NCBI GenBank assembly: GCA_030457805.1 | Contig: JAKDUG010000006.1 | Location: forward strand, 1 to 34,102 | DNA from: Psychroflexus sp. | GTDB lineage: Bacteria; Bacteroidota; Bacteroidia; Flavobacteriales; Flavobacteriaceae | DNA length: 34,102 nt | Reading direction: 5' to 3' | In this document: one piece after another, positions 32,480 through 34,102 of the stretch | How positions within the stretch are numbered: position 1 is the first letter of the stretch | Layout: every line of letters begins with the position of its first letter | Notes under the pieces: model-generated | Seen by the model: the letters and a program-made list of their open reading frames with translations, nothing else | Database searches by the model: none | What the model was told of the DNA's origin: nothing | Made by a program: the position numbers and the translations under genes

Positions 32480-33892
32480 ATGAAGATTGAACAAATCTAC
32501 ACTGGGTGTTTGGCACAAGGTGCTTATTATATCGAAAGCAAAGGCGAGGTCGCCATTATTGATCCGCTTAGAGAAGTTCAACCCTATATTGACAAAGCGA
32601 AAGAAAACAAAGGTCAAATCAAATACATTTTCGAGACACATTTTCACGCAGATTTTGTGAGTGGACATGTGACTTTAGCTAAAGAAACTGGCGCCCAGAT
32701 TATTTATGGTCCTTCAGCAGAAACAACCTTTGAAGCCTATACGGCCAAAGACAATGAAGTCTTTCAACTCGGTGAGATTACCATTGAAGTTTTACACACA
32801 CCTGGCCATACAATGGAGAGTTCATGTTTCTTATTGAAAGATAAAGACGGCAAAAACCATTCAATTTTTACAGGAGATACTTTGTTTTTAGGAGATGTTG
32901 GTCGTCCTGACCTCGCACAGAAATCAGCTAGCATGACGCAAGAAGATTTAGCAGGAATACTTTACGATAGTCTGCGGACTAAAATCATGCCACTTGAAGA
33001 TCATATCACCGTATATCCGGCTCATGGTGCAGGATCTGCTTGTGGAAAAAATATGATGAAGGAGACGATTGACACACTTGGAAATCAAAAAAGAGTTAAT
33101 TATGCGCTGCGTGAAGATATGACCAAAGAAGAATTTGTCAAGGAAGTAACAGACGGACTTATTCCTCCTCCGAAATATTTCCCCTTAAATGTTCAAATGA
33201 ACAAAGAAGGTTACGAAGATATTCAAAATATCATCAAAAGAGGCACAAAAGCGCTCACACCGAATGAATTTGAAGCTTCAGCTAATGAAAGTGGCGCATT
33301 AATTCTTGATGTTAGAAATGAAAAAGAATTTATCAAATCGCATATACCACAATCAATATTCATTGGTTTGGATGGTGATTTTGCGCCCTGGGTCGGTGCT
33401 CTCATTGCAGATGTGAAGCAACCCATCTTATTGGTCACGCCTAAAGGCAAAGAAGAAGAGTCAGTGATTAGATTAGCACGCGTTGGCTTTGACAATACAT
33501 TAGGACATCTCAAAGGAGGCTTTGATGCCTGGAAAGAAGTTGGAAAAGAATATGACAATATCAACTCCATAACAGCAGAAGAATTTAAATCATTAAACAT
33601 TGATAAGCTTGCCATTTACGATGTCAGAAAAGAAACGGAATACAAGGCAGAACATTTAAATCCTGCGATCAACACACCGCTTCATATACTCAATGATTAC
33701 TTAGAAGCCTTCCCTGCAAAAGATAATTTCTACCTGCATTGTTTGGGGGGTTATCGTTCTGTCATTGCGACTTCAATATTAAAAATGCGAGGGAAACACA
33801 ATTTAATAAATGTAGAAGGTGGATTTGAAGCCTTTAAAGAAATCGATATACCCACGACTCTCTTTGAATGTCCATCATCATCAAAATCGTAA
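32480..33892 (+). CDS. Persulfide dioxygenase-like MBL hydrolase fused to two rhodanese domains
   Basis: A cytosolic 470 aa sulfur enzyme. Residues about 1-220 form a metallo-beta-lactamase domain of the ETHE1 type, with THFHADFVSGH, the His in LHTPGHTMESS, the Asp in TGDTLFLGDVGRPD and VYPAHGAGSACGK. A first rhodanese-like domain (about 260-355) keeps ILDVRNEKEF but has VTPKGKEE where the catalytic Cys loop should be, so it is probably inactive. The second rhodanese (about 370-465) has an intact active loop HCLGGYRS. Likely function: persulfide or polysulfide oxidation with sulfur transfer, in sulfide detoxification. Identity of the domains is certain; the substrate is inferred. Confidence 0.94.
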   Translation: MKIEQIYTGCLAQGAYYIESKGEVAIIDPLREVQPYIDKAKENKGQIKYIFETHFHADFVSGHVTLAKETGAQIIYGPSAETTFEAYTAKDNEVFQLGEITIEVLHTPGHTMESSCFLLKDKDGKNHSIFTGDTLFLGDVGRPDLAQKSASMTQEDLAGILYDSLRTKIMPLEDHITVYPAHGAGSACGKNMMKETIDTLGNQKRVNYALREDMTKEEFVKEVTDGLIPPPKYFPLNVQMNKEGYEDIQNIIKRGTKALTPNEFEASANESGALILDVRNEKEFIKSHIPQSIFIGLDGDFAPWVGALIADVKQPILLVTPKGKEEESVIRLARVGFDNTLGHLKGGFDAWKEVGKEYDNINSITAEEFKSLNIDKLAIYDVRKETEYKAEHLNPAINTPLHILNDYLEAFPAKDNFYLHCLGGYRSVIATSILKMRGKHNLINVEGGFEAFKEIDIPTTLFECPSSSKS

Positions 33893-33930
33893 AACAAGTC
33901 ATTTTATTGACATAGCATTAAGGATAAGAT

Positions 33931-33959
33931 AGCTGGCTCTGATTGGGTCAGCTTTTTTT
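33931..33959 (+). terminator. Terminator after the MBL-rhodanese gene
   Basis: The stem AGCTGGC / GTCAGCT (7 pairs, one G-U) with a 9-base loop is followed by TTTTTTT. It begins 38 bases after the stop. Confidence 0.8.
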
Positions 33960-34047
33960 ATCGTTATACTTAAAGGATGTTGTAGAAAAGCTTAGCCTTA
34001 TGGAAGAGATAAATACAAGAAGAAGATGAAATACTCATAAAACAAAG

Positions 34048-34080
34048 AAAGCCTGTAAGAATAAACTTACAGGCTTTGCT
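34048..34080 (-). terminator. Terminator of the rRNA operon
   Basis: The 12-base stem AAAGCCTGTAAG / CTTACAGGCTTT with a 6-base loop is followed on the minus strand by CTTTGTTTT. It lies just downstream of the apparent 5S 3' end. Confidence 0.8.
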
Positions 34081-34092
34081 TTAATAAAGAAA

Positions 34093-34102
34093 GGCGGCGA
34101 CC
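34093..34102 (-). rRNA. rrf: 5S rRNA, last 10 bases (partial at window edge)
   Basis: The plus strand ends GGCGGCGACC. On the minus strand this reads GGTCGCCGCC, the usual 3' end of bacterial 5S rRNA (..GTAGGTCGCCGCC). A strong terminator follows immediately downstream. Only 10 bases are visible, so the call depends on this short match plus the terminator context. Confidence 0.65.

Noticed and set aside
1-34102. CRISPR arrays, tRNA genes, insertion sequences
   Set aside because: I saw no regularly spaced repeats, cloverleaf-like tRNA sequences or transposase motifs on reading both strands.

Overview
The window looks like a chromosomal segment of a low-GC member of the Flavobacteriaceae (Bacteroidota). 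Several signs support this: gliding-motility ABC genes gldF-gldG, a PorV/PorQ-family outer membrane protein of type IX secretion, the long Bacteroidota form of NusB, a PUR-alpha-like DUF3276 protein, lipoproteins with acidic 'SSDDD' tails after the lipobox, near absence of Shine-Dalgarno sites, and recurrent TAnnTTTG (-7) promoter boxes. Most of it is compact housekeeping DNA, with several 1-4 base gene overlaps. It ends 10 bases inside what looks like the 3' end of a 5S rRNA gene on the minus strand, so an rRNA operon probably lies just beyond the right edge.

Layout. (1) 1-5.1 kb: a Nif3-like protein (5' cut by the window edge) and a coiled-coil 'zinc ribbon' protein that has lost its cysteines; then purC and phoH on the minus strand; then a DUF62 SAM hydrolase and an ABM-domain protein that run straight into gldF-gldG (to 7.5 kb). 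(2) 7.6-16.6 kb is cell-envelope biology: a DegT aminotransferase divergent from waaA (Kdo transferase, apparently starting at CTG), DUF2461, an S24/HTH repressor with a recognisable promoter and operator, a PorV-like protein, pssA, lnt, and a polyprenyl glycosylphosphotransferase broken by a one-base frameshift in a T run. (3) 16.6-24 kb is a corrinoid uptake locus. A cobalamin riboswitch precedes a BtuB-like TonB receptor and a surface beta-propeller lipoprotein (BtuG-like) on the minus strand. Divergently, btuF-btuC-btuD-like genes are followed by a small sulfotransferase-like protein and a NUMOD4/HNH protein. (4) 24-28.9 kb: a peroxiredoxin-like protein, yajC, a DUF1573 lipoprotein and nusB on the minus strand, divergent from an MsbA-like ABC exporter and the PUR protein. 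(5) 29.2-34.1 kb: an atypical BCCT transporter with a universal stress protein, a YqeY protein, a metallo-beta-lactamase/double-rhodanese sulfur enzyme, and the rRNA operon terminator with the 5S 3' end.

The most coherent system is the corrinoid locus: outer-membrane capture (propeller plus BtuB), then inner-membrane BtuFCD. Only the outer-membrane arm sits behind the riboswitch, and an uncharacterised sulfotransferase-like gene is tightly linked to the ABC genes. No CRISPR array, prophage, IS element or tRNA was seen. All functional calls come from reading motifs by eye; no database search was run.
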